DNA from: Fragum whitleyi
Taxonomy: Eukaryota > Mollusca > Bivalvia > Cardiida > Cardiidae
Direction: 5' to 3'
NCBI GenBank assembly: GCA_948146395.1
Contig: OX411547.1
Location: forward strand, 60,204,566-60,268,565
Length of the DNA stretch: 64,000 bases
Shown: positions 22,093-33,015 of the stretch, piece by piece
Numbering within the stretch: position 1 is the stretch's first letter
How the letters are laid out: each line of letters begins with the position of its first letter
The notes under the pieces: generated by a model
The model's database searches: none
The model's input: the letters and a program-made list of their open reading frames with translations, nothing else
What the model was told of the DNA's origin: nothing
Made by a program: the position numbers and the translations under genes

Positions 22093-22586
22093 TCTTATTT
22101 TTAAAATCTGTCTTTTTTGTCGTTGTTTATCAAAAAATATTTTTTTCTGTGAATGCTCGTGTGTATGCAACTTTCTTTGATATATCTTCATATATATTTT
22201 TAAGTTATTTATTTAGATTTAAACAACCAATGCATTTCAATAAATTTCAAATGCGCTTTTATTCAGTTTGACCTTCAATGCTTTAACATCAGGCAGTGAT
22301 TTCAGTGTCTTGTCAGTATAAGAAATACACACTGACCTACCCTACGTCACGGAACTTGAAATGTTAAATTTGTAACACGCCTTCATTATATTCACGCCTT
22401 CATTATATTCCTGACTAATGAAACATCCTTATTTTTAATACTTTCTGTCATCTGGTCATTTGGAATCGGCAAGAAGAAATGATTAAAAATCCCTATTGGG
22501 ATATTTCGTGTAAGCAGTACTCACCGGAAAAAAAATATCAAAATTCTGCTGTATAAATATGCTAGATAGCAAAATAAAAATTTACA

Positions 22587-22658
22587 TTCAGTGGGATTCG
22601 AACTTTGTCCGCCAAGGCAACAGTCATTGTGCCTCACCGTCTTTGCCATGTCTCATCG
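22587..22658 (-). repeat. tRNA-like module M4 (right outer)
   Basis: The minus strand reads GAGACATGGCAAAGACGGTG then AAGTTCGAATCCCACTGAA, matching a T-arm. It is the mirror counterpart of M1 and is better preserved. Confidence 0.55.
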
Positions 22659-22828
22659 ATTGGAAGTCGCCGTAAAATAGTCATATATAACAAGTATTGT
22701 CAAATTACCTATATATCGCTCCATTAGTTTTATCAATATACACCCTGTTTACAATAATATTGTGATCCGATAATGCTCAAAAAAGCGGATTCAGTTTATA
22801 AAGCGACGCATACAAACAAATAGCACAC

Positions 22829-22860
22829 ACACACACACAAAAAAAAAAAAAAAAAGAGAA
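22829..22860 (+). repeat. CA microsatellite and poly-A
   Basis: An ACACAC run of about seven units is followed by about 17 A. It lies at the right edge of the palindromic complex. Confidence 0.9.
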
Positions 22861-23087
22861 AAAGCCTTACCTTTTGAAGGCCTTCATTTACTTTGTAATG
22901 TATTATTGACATAGTATTGACTGTAAAGTAGAACGCTTTACTATGTGCAACACATAATTTGACATACTCTAAGCCCTTTATTCCCGTGAATATATTTACC
23001 AGAGTACAGATTGTATTATTTGCTTTTCGATAAAATTGCCATGGTGCAACATATCCCTTCTAAGAATTCGTTATGAGTCACGTGGAC

Positions 23088-23255
23088 GATAAATAGAGAA
23101 TAACATGTTAGTGTCTTAAAATATCAATGTTATCTGGTCGAGGTTAGGAGAATTTATCAGGACGAGGCTTTGCCGAGTCATGATAATTTCTCGCTGCCAA
23201 GACCAGATAAAATTGGTATTTTAAGACACTTACATGTTTTTCTATTTATCATACA
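23088..23255. mobile_element. Foldback family E with GAGGCTTTGCCGAG apex
   Basis: AATAACATGTTAGTGTCTTA and AAATATCAATGTTATCTGGT pair with CAGATAAAATTGGTATTTTA AGACACTTACATG on the far side. The apex is GACGAGGCTTTGCCGAGTC. Confidence 0.75.
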
Positions 23256-23770
23256 ACCGTTCTTCGAACTTAATTATAATTAGTCCTTAAGAATCAGAGA
23301 AATTCAGGTGAAAGTGTGTGCAAATTGTTTCTAAAAATAGCCTGTCTGACATCATGTTATGTTATCAGACAGGTGATTATACGTTAACGGAGGCTTTATT
23401 GCATGATAAAAAAGACTTGTTTCTGATTTTAATATATTTCTGATGAAACAGAAAAAATATACAGGTGGATTCTTTTACAAATGAGGCGGAAAACACACGT
23501 GCTTTAAGAAAAGAAATGAATCTACGCTCATTGAACTATTCGTTTTGGAGAATGATTCATATTCGATTAGAGGGATTACCTTAATTTTCTGATGAATGTT
23601 TATCTCCATTATAAGAATGTTTCATTTATATTTGCGCAATGGTTCGGGAGAAGAAGCTTTTTAAAGATTTTATAGTAAAAATAAGTCTCGCTGCGTCAAC
23701 TGTCGACGATAGTAAGACTGTTTGTACTAGTAAAGATACTGTACATACTTAATTTCAAAATGTTTATTTT

Positions 23771-24058
23771 ACCTTCCAGATCTCAGTTGAAAGCGCGCCG
23801 GACTGTCAATCTAGAAGTCCTGGGTTCGATCCCCGATGGCGGCACTCACCCTTTCCAACTATTTGTCTCCCACCAACAGGTTGATAATCGTAGACCTATG
23901 TGGGATAGCAGCTGGACGCTAGGAAAGGATGTGATGGTAGTACTGTTGTGAGAAAAACCAGGGATCCATTGTTAGGTACTCGAGCCGCCGCGATATGACT
24001 GAAATAGTGTTGAAAGCTGCGTAAAACCCCATTCAAACAAACAAACAAACAAACAAAC
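23771..24058 (+). mobile_element. Full-length tRNA-headed SINE with CAAA tail
   Basis: The head has box A-like TCTCAGTTGAAAGCGCG and box B GGGTTCGATCCCC. The body carries GTGGGATAGCAGCTGG, AGGGATCCATTGTTAGGTAC, the GCCGCCGCGATATGACTGAA segment and an (AAAC)6 tail. It resembles the V-SINE type reported from molluscs (RUDI); that name is from memory and unverified. Two truncated copies lie at 7262 and 14533. Confidence 0.85.
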
Positions 24059-24209
24059 CATCAAGATCTCTTCTGAACCAACCAAGTTTAAATATATCTT
24101 ACCTTAATGGCTTCATCAGATTGTTATTATTCGTCAGATTGTTATTATTCGCAGAAAGAGTGACAAATATTTTCACCAATTCTTTGAGCGTGCAAATTTC
24201 TAAAATTAG

Positions 24210-24346
24210 CCTGCGTTCAGGGTCACAAAACGGCACAAACAGTTTACCTTTTCCCCATTTTACACAGCTTTGCACGTGCACTTGCGTGCAAAGCGGGGAA
24301 TAATAGGCTAACTTTTCGCTTCGTATTATCATCTTGAACGCAGGGC
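24210..24346. mobile_element. MITE family B copy
   Basis: The ends are CCTGCGTTCAGGGTCACAAA and CTTGAACGCAGG. The centre GCTTTGCACGTGCACTTGCG with GTGCAAAGCGGGG forms a strong hairpin. Confidence 0.8.
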
Positions 24347-24447
24347 TGGTTTAATCGATGATTTCAAGAAATAACGTTGTCATTTTATTATTCGGTAACT
24401 GTAGAAATTTGTTCCGTGTTTTTGAACCGTTCTACAAATAAATTTTA

Positions 24448-25882
24448 TTGTCCGTTTGACTTCTATATGGACCAAAATTTTGCCGAAAATCTCAGAATGG
24501 AATAAATGAAACGTATTTTTGTTCTCGCCATATCATGTTTTCCTTCTAATACCATGAAGAATTTTGTTTTTCAGATTTTTTGTATGTAGTATAATGATTT
24601 TGTCCGTCTGTCTACATATAAAATCACACCCTTTCATGCCTTCTTTTGTCTGTATTAAACGGAACAACGAATTGTCTTTCCAAAAATTGTTCCCATTTGC
24701 ATAGGGACTGAGTCAAAAGGGTATGATTTTAACATAGTTGATTTAGTATAAAAGTGAGTATTTCTATAAAATCAATTTTGTCGAAGATATTTACCTCCTT
24801 AGGATATTAACTCTGGGTGTATTCTCTCTTTGTTCAAAAACCGCTTGACCAGATAATTAATAAGTGTTTTTATCTATTCTGAGATGAACCCCATATTCAC
24901 ATAATTATTATATAGACCAATCAAAACCCATAATTTAAAGAAGTTGTTGGAATTTTCACGCGAAAAACTAGACAAGTAGGCGAGTAATAACAGTAAAAAT
25001 CACGTGATATTTAAGTTAAAGATGAAATAACCGTCAATATGCTAATTAGCATTTCCAAATTATTGAATTAAGGACATTTCTTCTGTCAAATGTTTAGTTT
25101 AGGGGTATTTTCAAAACTGAGCTCTAATGTAGGCGATGAGCCCATAACCATAGGTAAATCGGGTATAATTAGAAGCAAATAATAGGAATTTAACCTGATT
25201 CCCTCACTGCAATTGTGAAAGCATATGCTTGAGTGAACTTTACGGTTTTAGACAAGCAATAACGTTGGTTAAAAAGGTATAGGTAGATTTTGCGTGGTGA
25301 GCCGCGAAATTTACTTTTAATTGTTAAATTCTCGTGCTATTCTTTAAAAAAAGATAAAACCGGTTTAAACAATACCTTAAAAAGATACAAATTGTCTTAC
25401 AAATGTATCGTATGCTTTTTAAATATACCCGATATACCCGTGGCAATGGACTCAACGCTTAGGTCAGAGCTCAGTTTTGAAAATACTCCTATAAATGTTT
25501 AACTTTCTTAATGCGTTATTTTAACCTATTTTATCTATTTCGAACAAATGGCACGAGAATCTAACAGTAAAAAGTTGATTTCACGTCTCACCGTACAAAA
25601 TCTACCTATATGAAACCACGTGTTTTTACTATATGTTTACATTCAGTCTTACTAATAAACAGCCTTCATCGCCCCTCGTGTTTAAGAACGGAACATGCGA
25701 AAATATTTATATCAACTAGATAGACAAAATCATTATTCTAAAACCGCTTTATATTCAAAATATATATTTTGGAATGGTATTAAGCTGAAATTTAGATTAT
25801 ACCACATACAGATCCTTCAATTAAATGCAATTTTGTGTAATTAATGAACAGGTTGGTCCATATAGAAGTTAAACGGACTATA
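24448..25882. mobile_element. 1.4-kb TIR element
   Basis: The ends are inverted: TGTCCGTTTGACTTCTATAT then GGACCAA at the left, and TTGGTCCATATAGAAGTTAA ACGGAC at the right. A second inverted pair, AGGGGTATTTTCAAAACTGA, lies inside at 25101-25490. No credible ORF is present. A partial copy of the right end lies at 32736-33015. Confidence 0.7.
25101..25490. repeat. Inner inverted-repeat unit of the 1.4-kb element
   Basis: GGTATTTTCAAAACTGAGCT at 25104 matches the complement of AGCTCAGTTTTGAAAATACT at about 25469-25488. It may be a nested MITE or the subterminal structure of the host. A further overlapping pair (AGGTAGATTTTGCGTGGTGA at about 25281 and CTCACCGTACAAAATCTACC at about 25588) crosses its right border. 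Confidence 0.6.
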
Positions 25883-25899
25883 ATATCTGAAGCAGAACA

Positions 25900-26140
25900 G
25901 ATTGTACTTTATCTTTTAACTTTACAAATATCCCAGTGATAACATCCCATATGATATTTTTTATATCACATCTATATTTGTAGAACAATGACATAATTGG
26001 GTATTTTTGAAACTTGCATGTCTGTTAAAACATCGAAAACAAGGCAAATGGAGTTTATAAAATGAATATAATTCATACATGTACTTGTGTATTGTATGAA
26101 AATATATCTAACTCGGTTGTGGGAATTGAAATTTAAAAAA
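25900..26140. mobile_element. Foldback family F, half copy
   Basis: CCCAGTGATAACATCCCATA, GAACAATGACATAATTGGGT and GAAAATATATCTAACTCGGT match one arm of the complete copies near CTL2. The apex and second arm are missing. Confidence 0.65.
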
Positions 26141-26407
26141 ATACCATGTGCCCGCGAATTTTAAATCTTTCTTTTGGATTATCGTTATTTTCAATATCGT
26201 AATATATATTCGTATACCTTGGTGTAGAATCGCATAATGAATAGAATAACATACATGTATTATCATGCAATGAAGCCTGCATTGACCTGAAATCAACCGT
26301 CTGATAACATAACATGATATCTGGTTGTCTATTTTCAGAAGCAATTGGCATAAACTTTCACCGGAATCTCCTAGATTTAAGGGTCTATTATAATTTCAAG
26401 CACCGAA

Positions 26408-26690
26408 AAATGATTGCATGATAGATAGGATAACATGTAAGTATCTTAAGATATCATTGTTACCGGGTCTCGGCCCTTAGAAATTATCTTGACTAGGCAA
26501 ACCCTTGTCATGATAAATTCTCCCAACCTTGGCCAGATAACATTGAAATTTTGAGTAACTAACATGTTATTCTCTAATTGCTGTCTTCGAATATCAATGC
26601 TAGATGATCTCGATAGTGAAAAATTACCAACCTCGACCTGATAACATTGATAATCTCAAGACACTAACATATCATTCTCTATATTTCCTG
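26408..26690. mobile_element. Foldback family E, one complete and one half copy
   Basis: 26408-26575 has GATAACATGTAAGTATCTTA at the left and AGTAACTAACATGTTATTCT at the right. A half copy at 26600-26690 ends AAGACACTAACATATCATTC. Both are more decayed than 23088-23255. Confidence 0.65.
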
Positions 26691-27179
26691 CAGATAGAAA
26701 CCGTTTTTTTTTTCCTTTCGACCATGGACCGGATACCTTGCCCTTGTATACTCACTATCCTACCACGTACTAGGTGCTTCATACATTGTCTGCTTCCTGA
26801 CCTTTCGCATATTAAAACGGGACTACTTTTGACCTGTTCATGATGGCAATCCGTCTACGTTCGCCTACTCGACTTTGAAAAAATATGAATTCCTTATTTT
26901 CTTGAATCGTTATAATTTTCTTTAAAACGCTGATACAAACTCTTATGTTCGATTACATTGAAAAGCAATCTTTAGACTCAAGCCTTCCGATAAATATTTG
27001 AGTTTTCTATTTTTTTTTTTTTCAAAATAAGAGCTTTTTCAAAAATTTAGATCGCAAGATCCTTTTTTATCCTTTTACTTCTTTTTTGTCAGTTGTTTTC
27101 TTTCCCGAACATTTCGTCAAGTCTAACCAAAGTTTACCAAAGGAATGCAGGCATTGAAGGCAATGTCAGACGCTACATA

Positions 27180-27592
27180 CAGTTTAGAACATCGTGAAAT
27201 TGACAAGATAAATAATTTTGGAATGCTTTTAGAATGAAATTGCATGAGCGTGCGGGGCGCGTTTTGAGTGAAATTCAAGGGAAGTAACCAAATATAACTA
27301 ATTTTGTACCAGATTAACAAAACTTGGCAATATGAGTTGCCTCCCGTTAATAAGATATGCAAACAGGTTGTATAAATAGCCGTCTCTATCTTCACAAATT
27401 GAGTATACGCTTACAAAATTCATAAAAGTCTTATAAATCATGGATAACGAATTTTATTTTTAATGTAGTTGTTGATCTTGCTATTTATAGGAAATTCGGG
27501 GCGTCTTTGAATGATTGGAGTGTTTGAAATGAATGATCAGAGCGCTGAGCGAATGAATTTGAATAATGTCATAATATAGTCAGCTGTATGTG
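27180..27592. mobile_element. MITE family A, copy 7
   Basis: The left end is AACATCGTGAAATTGACAAG. The right half has GAATGATCAGAGCGCTGAGC, with the terminus degraded to ATGTCATAATATAGTCAGCT. Confidence 0.7.
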
Positions 27593-27762
27593 CAGGTTGA
27601 TCTGATTCTATCTGGTCAGCCACATTCTTATATAAAGCAGGAAAATGATTTTACCAGCATGGGAAGGATTAAGGGTTACATATTAGCATAAATTGATGAT
27701 GTTAAATTAATATATTTCACAAAATTATTGGTGACAATTTGAACCCTGCAGAGATTCAGCAC

Positions 27763-27890
27763 TGCGTTCAGGATTATTAAATGGTGCGAACTGTTAGCCA
27801 ATTATTCCCCGCTTTGCAAGCAAGTGCACGTGCAAAGCGGGGTATAATTGGAATACTGTTTGCACCGCTTTGTGATGCTGAACGCAGGGC
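27763..27890. mobile_element. MITE family B copy
   Basis: The ends are CTGCGTTCAGGATTATTAAA and TGATGCTGAACGCAGGGC. The centre CCCCGCTTTGCAAGCAAGTG CACGTGCAAAGCGGGG is a near-perfect hairpin. Confidence 0.8.
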
Positions 27891-28889
27891 TGAATTCAGA
27901 ATTCAAGCATTGTAATGGTTACACGCACCTTAACTTAAGGCTACAAGTTTGTTACACCAAATATAGAATAACAAGGCGTGTGATTTTTATAGATCCATTT
28001 CTAAAAAATAATTGTTTTCTAAAACCTATGCTTTTACATTATAAATTTAAATCTGATTTCAATTTAGGTCTGAATTTTACAAAAGATTATAAAGATAATA
28101 ATAAAAATAAAATTCAACAAATGTTATGAACAAGTAGAATGTGATGCTGAAAGACAGAAACAAAATAAAAGAAGGAAAAAATCAACTAAAAGAACATGTA
28201 TGCAATTTTAAACGGTTTTGATTTGAACTGAAAGTTCATGAGATCAAGAAAGGATATTTATTTTGTGCCCAACCTATCGCATACTTTTTATACCACAAGT
28301 GAAACATTCCTTAATTTGTTCTTATTACTACTTTTTTTTTTCTTTTTCAAAATAATCCTGTACTATGATTATCAAAATGAATAGGTCAGGAACTCTTTTA
28401 GCCACATGTATTATTTAAAGTAACCTAATTTCATAAGCTTTTCAGAAGGATAAAAATCAATCAGAGGATAGAAAACAGTTATTTACTTTCATTTTATTTT
28501 TTGGTTTGAAGTAAACTAAAACATTTTATACCTCATATATTTGTGTTGGATAAAACTATCCAAAAATGAAAACATCTAGCGTTTTCATATCATGTTAAAT
28601 TGTATTTTTGGCTGAAGTTAGTTTGTGTAAACCAACTTGTATATTCTACATGTAGCATTTAGAAAGGACTCAGTGTACTTTTTCTTCGTAAAAGGAGCAT
28701 TATCATCACAAAAATGTTTTAAAAGTTATCTCTCTTGAGAGGATTTTTTTTCTTGATAGTAAACATACTTGCAAAGTTTCAATATAATGTCTTAAATAAC
28801 AGTAGAGGTATGACCAAGGATAAAGTTTATCACGCCTCTTTCGCCTATTGTTGAAAATATTGTGAATGATGATTAGAAAAGAATTCTAA

Positions 28890-29495
28890 ATTGATCACTC
28901 GAAACCCTATTCATCTATTCCAAACACTCATTCGAACCATTCAAATCGCCCAAAACTCACTTAAAAAGCAAAATCAACAACTGCATTCAAAATAAAAATG
29001 GCTGGTCAAAACAGACGATTTCCGTGACTTAACACTTCCTGTTTTACAAAATTTTGAACCTGTCCAAATTCATAGGTTTTGCAGACGAAAATTTAAAGTG
29101 GATTTAATTTGAAAAATAACCATTCAGTAGGGTAGAAATAGTGTGGAAAAAGAAGAAATTGCTTGTCAGAAGCAATTTCTTCTTTTTTCACAATGTTTTC
29201 TCAATCATAAATTCACAGGCACGTAAAAAGCAGGGATTAAACAGCAAAGGGTTAATTGAATATTTTAAGCGTCTGATTCGTTCATGAAGTTACAGAAAGG
29301 CTTTTACAGAATTTCTGTGCATATTTTATTGAAGGGGGATAATAGATATCGCTAATTTTATACGTGGTGGACAAAAATAGCGAAATTGGCTTACCTCCCT
29401 TTAATTTCAATCAAAAGTCACTCATCGGACTCATTCAATTTAATCACGAAAACATATTAATATCCTTAAGCTTGTTAATCTCACGACGTTAAACG
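28890..29495. mobile_element. MITE family A, copy 8, interrupted by a TTAA-flanked MITE
   Basis: Flanking halves carry CATTCGAACCATTCAAATCG on the left and TTAATTTCAATCAAAAGTCA on the right. A 219-base element with TTAA at both ends lies between them, so the host is older. The outer ends are degraded. Confidence 0.65.
29033..29251. mobile_element. piggyBac-like MITE with TTAA target duplication
   Basis: TTAA at 29029-29032 and 29252-29255 flanks a 219-base unit that starts CACTTCCTGTTTTACAAAAT and ends AACAGCAAAGGG. The intact family start (second copy) is CCCTTTCCTG. TTAA duplications and CCCT-type ends are the mark of piggyBac elements. A central hairpin pairs AGAAGAAATTGCTT with its complement. 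There is no coding capacity. Confidence 0.75.
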
Positions 29496-29566
29496 TAACA
29501 CACTGACGTCGGCAGGGTCAACATAAGGCGTTTTTTTTCTTTATTCAATCACAGCCCTGCTGATAA

Positions 29567-29645
29567 AACAAAACAAACAAACAAAAAAGAAATAGGCTGA
29601 AGAACGAAAAAAGACAAACAAACAAAACAAACAAACAAACACAAG
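29567..29645 (+). repeat. A/AAAC-rich simple sequence
   Basis: Imperfect AAACAAAC runs (ACAAAACAAACAAACAAAAA, ACAAACAAACACAAG). There is no SINE body beside it, so it may be an orphan tail. Confidence 0.7.
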
Positions 29646-30081
29646 CTCGTTTGAACAATTTCTTTTTTACATTCAGCTTAAAGTTTTCAAAACAAGCATC
29701 TTCACCAATACATGAAAAATCACGAGTTCTTTCTCCCATCTTGGATAGTGTCCTGTATCTGTAGGCTGATAAAAAAAGAACAGAAAATAGCCTATGATTT
29801 TTTTCATTCAGGTATGAATCTAAAGTCCTGTAATCATAAAAAAAATTCTATTCTAGATTCACTTTTTATCAAACAAAATATCATGGCAGATCCTATATGT
29901 CTATATATATATATTAAAATGAAGTAGAAATAGAGAGAGCAAAACATCAGTGAATTTTTTTTCTAGTTTCATACCTGAAAAAGGTATTTTATATTTCCTA
30001 AAGTCTACTTTCATTAACCCGTCTTGTAATTGATCGAAAAATCTGTCAATATAAACGAGTATTTTAATGATGTAATAATAC

Positions 30082-31249
30082 CACCGTATGGAAACACTGT
30101 ACGGTAGTTTGCAACGGTATATTCAAAATGGCGGATAGGCGTTCGTGAAAAAGTAAGTGTTCTTTATTTTTGTTCGACATTACTTTAATCTGTCATCCTG
30201 TTAAATAATGACAACATTTACGAAATCAGCTTTGAATACATTATCCATCGTAACTAATGAGTAAACGTCCAACAGCACCGTCTGTGTGTAATACAGCTTC
30301 AAATATTGTGTTTTGATGACATTTAAAAATGAAGCGCAAAACGAAAGTAGAAATAGCTATATTTTCCCTAAAATGACCGCACCAGCAAAACAAATGTGGC
30401 GGTGGATGGGGAAAAGGTATCTCCCTAAATATGACCCAAAATGTATTGGATCTAGCCCCTTGTCTAGGAAATATAGACACTTGAAAAATTCGATGGTGTA
30501 CGCTACAGTTATAACCGAAACTAAATCGCTGTACAGTGCGGCATATGGATATATTTGTACTCACCGGTTTAAATTTCGAATGAAAATCTGAACGCAACGG
30601 TTTATATAGATTATTATGAGAACATCTTTCAACGGATTGAATAGCACGAAAAGGTGAAAGGTGACTTTGATACTATTTAATCTTGCTTAATACTGTAGAA
30701 AGACGAAAATGTTCTTTTTCTTATTTTTATTTGTTTTTCCTTGAAATGAAGAAACTCTTCGAAAGAGTATCATTAAACACAGTTTTAAATCTAATTAAAT
30801 GTTTCTACTTAATTCTTCTGTCCTTTGTAGTGAAATTATACGTTAATTTCACTTTTATGCCCCTTTTTCTATAACACACTTTTACTCAGTGCAAAAGAGT
30901 TTACCTGTTGACAAGTAGATACGTATTTTGGGATATGAATAATTAAAGTGTACTTAGTTAATGAGAATTTTATTGTATGTGCATGTATGTTTTGATGTAT
31001 TTTATTGCTCTGGATGTGTATATAAGCCGGAGCAGTTCATACATCGGGGACTTGTATCTTTGGCTATTCCACTTGTCCACGACGTCTTTCTTTGGCTGAC
31101 ATTATACGTTTTCACTGGCTACATTCGTCTTAATTGTTCATTCATTCCTTGGAGACTACGCCACACCTTCCTCAATAATTTTGTAAGACCCCGTACAAGT
31201 CGTTAAGATTATACCGTTGCAAACTATCGTACAGTGTTTCCATACAGTG
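30082..31249. mobile_element. 1.17-kb TIR element with 5-base target duplication
   Basis: The left end CACCGTATGGAAACACTGTA CGGTAGTTTGCAACGGTAT matches the complement of the right end over about 40 bases with 2-3 differences. AATAC flanks it at 30077-30081 and 31250-31254. A 5-base duplication and CAC ends are compatible with Transib or another group with 5-base duplications; this is inference. The interior has open frames on both strands at 30241-30597 (118 codons minus, 92 plus) and 30961-31206 (81 codons plus). None is recognised. Confidence 0.75.
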
Positions 31250-31903
31250 AATACAAGTAACTTCAAATTTGCCGAGTTTTCGTTTGACAATGGAAATATA
31301 AGAGTTCAAGCCAATCTGATTGCAATCAGGAGGCATGGTTCCTAATAGAAATAATGCTAGTCCCTACGACATGTCAAATGGACCAGTAAATTGCAGCCGC
31401 ATACACAATTTGTTCTTCTTTTCGTCTGAAAGAATAAAGTTAGGTCTAGTAAGAAATTAGAGATTACCAGACTTACTTTTCTGTAAAAAAATAAAAGTAC
31501 TTCGTGGAGTCTGATGACGCAATTAGTGATGAAATCACTACGTCATCTTTATCTTCCACTAGCTATTCAAAAGGAAAAATCATCGTCCGAGATAGTAAGT
31601 GTCATTGCTGATATGGCTGCCTATGATGGATTGGTTATCAAACTTGAAAAACTCCTAGTAGAGGTAGGGCCTCTTTCAGTGGCTACTTATCCTTACTACC
31701 CTTGCACTATCAGATAATGAAAATAAGATCTAAATCAAATATTACGCCATTCATAAAATATATTTGAAATAAAATGATAATTCATTTTCTTTTTTCTATT
31801 GAAAGTTTTGCCATAAGCACGAGTTGTATAATAAATATCTTATCAGCAATTTCCAATATTAAAAGAAGGGATAACTTTCCAAGGAAAATTTGTAAAGGGA
31901 CCG

Positions 31904-32102
31904 CTATTGATTTTGGATCACTTCTGATTGAATAAACAGAACAAAAAGAGGAAATAATAGACCGAAGTATACCCACTTTATTTCACAGAGAGGATGATGT
32001 GAAGCCGAATAAGGCGCGTCATGCCAACCAATAAACGAGGTACTCGCGGCTATAACGGCACAATCTTCGTCCTTGCCGTCGCTTCCGGGCTGACCGGGGT
32101 AC
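31904..32102 (-). CDS. C-type lectin CTL1, final coding exon
   Basis: This exon follows acceptor ATGTCACAG and ends with TAG at 31906-31904. It encodes YPGQPGSDGKDEDCAVIAA, then FIGWHDAPYSASHHPLCEI, and then a 24-residue tail containing VYFGLLFPLFVLFIQ. QPG stands where sugar-binding relatives have EPN or QPD, and WHD stands for WND, so the calcium/sugar site is altered. The cysteine normally found four or so residues after WND is Tyr here (APY), while CTL2 keeps Cys (APC). The EDC cysteine therefore seems unpaired. The tail is hydrophobic and absent from CTL2, which stops just after CEKE. It could be a membrane or GPI-type signal or simply a run into former 3' UTR. Confidence 0.88.
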
Positions 32103-32107
32103 CTGTG

Positions 32108-32445
32108 ACATATATCACATACTAGGTGTGTACCTAAAGTGTTTTGTTTGAAAAAATATCCAATGGGGTTAAGGGAATTGATAATTGTCGAGGCTCTGTC
32201 GAGACAATTATCAATTTCCAAAACCGAGTTAGATATTCTGTCATACAAAACACTTAGTAGGTATTGTATTTATCTTATAACCTCTATTTGCCATGGTTTC
32301 GTCCATGTTTCAAACAGAATTGCATGTTTGAAAAAATAACTGCATTATATCATTGTTCTAAAATTACCATGTGATATCATGAAAAATATCATATGGGATG
32401 TTATCACATGGATATGTGTAAGGTTATAAGATAAACAAATCTTAT
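32108..32445. mobile_element. Foldback family F copy beside the CTL1 last exon
   Basis: AATTGATAATTGTCGAGGCT CTGTCGAGACAATTATCAATT forms the central hairpin. TACAAAACACTTAGTAGGTA and ATCTTATAACCTCTATTTGC follow, then ATATCATATGGGATGTTATC ACA. It starts within about 10-20 bases of the splice acceptor of the last CTL1 exon. Confidence 0.75.
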
Positions 32446-32640
32446 TGACGTCACGATGAGGTTGCCTTGTAATCACGTGTCTCTCACTTTTTATCTCATC
32501 TTTGCATTGAAAATAATACTTTGTTTTTCGTGTAAGATCGACAAATATCCAATTCGTGAACAACAAAATCCATATTATCACTTGTAGCTTTGTTATGTTA
32601 TGTTATGTTGTTCACTCGAAGAAAGCTGAATAGATCCTAC
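32445..32640. mobile_element. Half of foldback family M
   Basis: GACGTCACGATGAGGTTGCC, TTGTTTTTCGTGTAAGATCG and CAATTCGTGAACAACAAAAT match 38510-38670. The right part collapses into a TTATG repeat before GTTCACTCGAAG. Confidence 0.6.
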
Positions 32641-32735
32641 ATAGTAGGCAGAAACAGATCCTCGATATATGGATAAGTTTAAAAAATGATTTTTTTAAAA
32701 ATCCAGAAAATGTAAGATTCTCATTTTTTTTTCAT

Positions 32736-33015
32736 TATAGTCCGTTTGACTTCAACAAGGACCAACCTTTTGATTAATTACACAAAAATGCGTTTGAAGA
32801 ATGCTTCAAATATGGAAACATCCTAATTCTAGCTTAAAACCATTACAAAAAATATTTTTTTGAAAATAAAATACCTTCAAAATAATGAATTTGTTTGTAC
32901 GATTTATGATGATATTTTTTGTATTTTCCATTCTTAAAAACGAGGGCGACGTAGGCTGTTTTGCATTAAGAAAATGTAAACATATAGTAAAAACACGTGG
33001 TATTTAACTGATCTT
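32736..33015. mobile_element. Partial copy of the 1.4-kb TIR element (CTL1 intron 4)
   Basis: TAGTCCGTTTGACTTCAACA AGGACCAACC is the terminus. AACATATAGTAAAAACACGT GGTA at 32980 is the complement of sequence at about 25618-25650. Confidence 0.55.

Larger units (their letters stand above)
17579..22825. repeat. Nested palindromic complex with tRNA-like modules
   Basis: Two interlocked inverted-repeat systems are visible. The first pairs 17683-17990 with 20803-20640 and 19915-19785 in complement; for example AACGTGTTGGATTTTATA at 17687 is matched at about 20800. The second pairs about 18125-19305 with 22825-21570; for example AATATTATTGTAAACAGGGT at 18213 and its complement near 22745. TGGCCCTGTCACACC opens units at 17581 and 19323, and a shortened copy at 17650. 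The right arm carries a SINE the left arm lacks. No protein-coding capacity was seen. The best reading is one palindromic element whose centre contains a second, but the order of events is uncertain. Confidence 0.7.
26691..28889. other. Repeats only, otherwise empty
   Basis: Apart from MITE A copy 7 and a MITE B copy, nothing is recognised. The region 27900-28889 is about 1 kb of AT-rich single-copy-looking DNA without coding signal. Confidence 0.5.
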
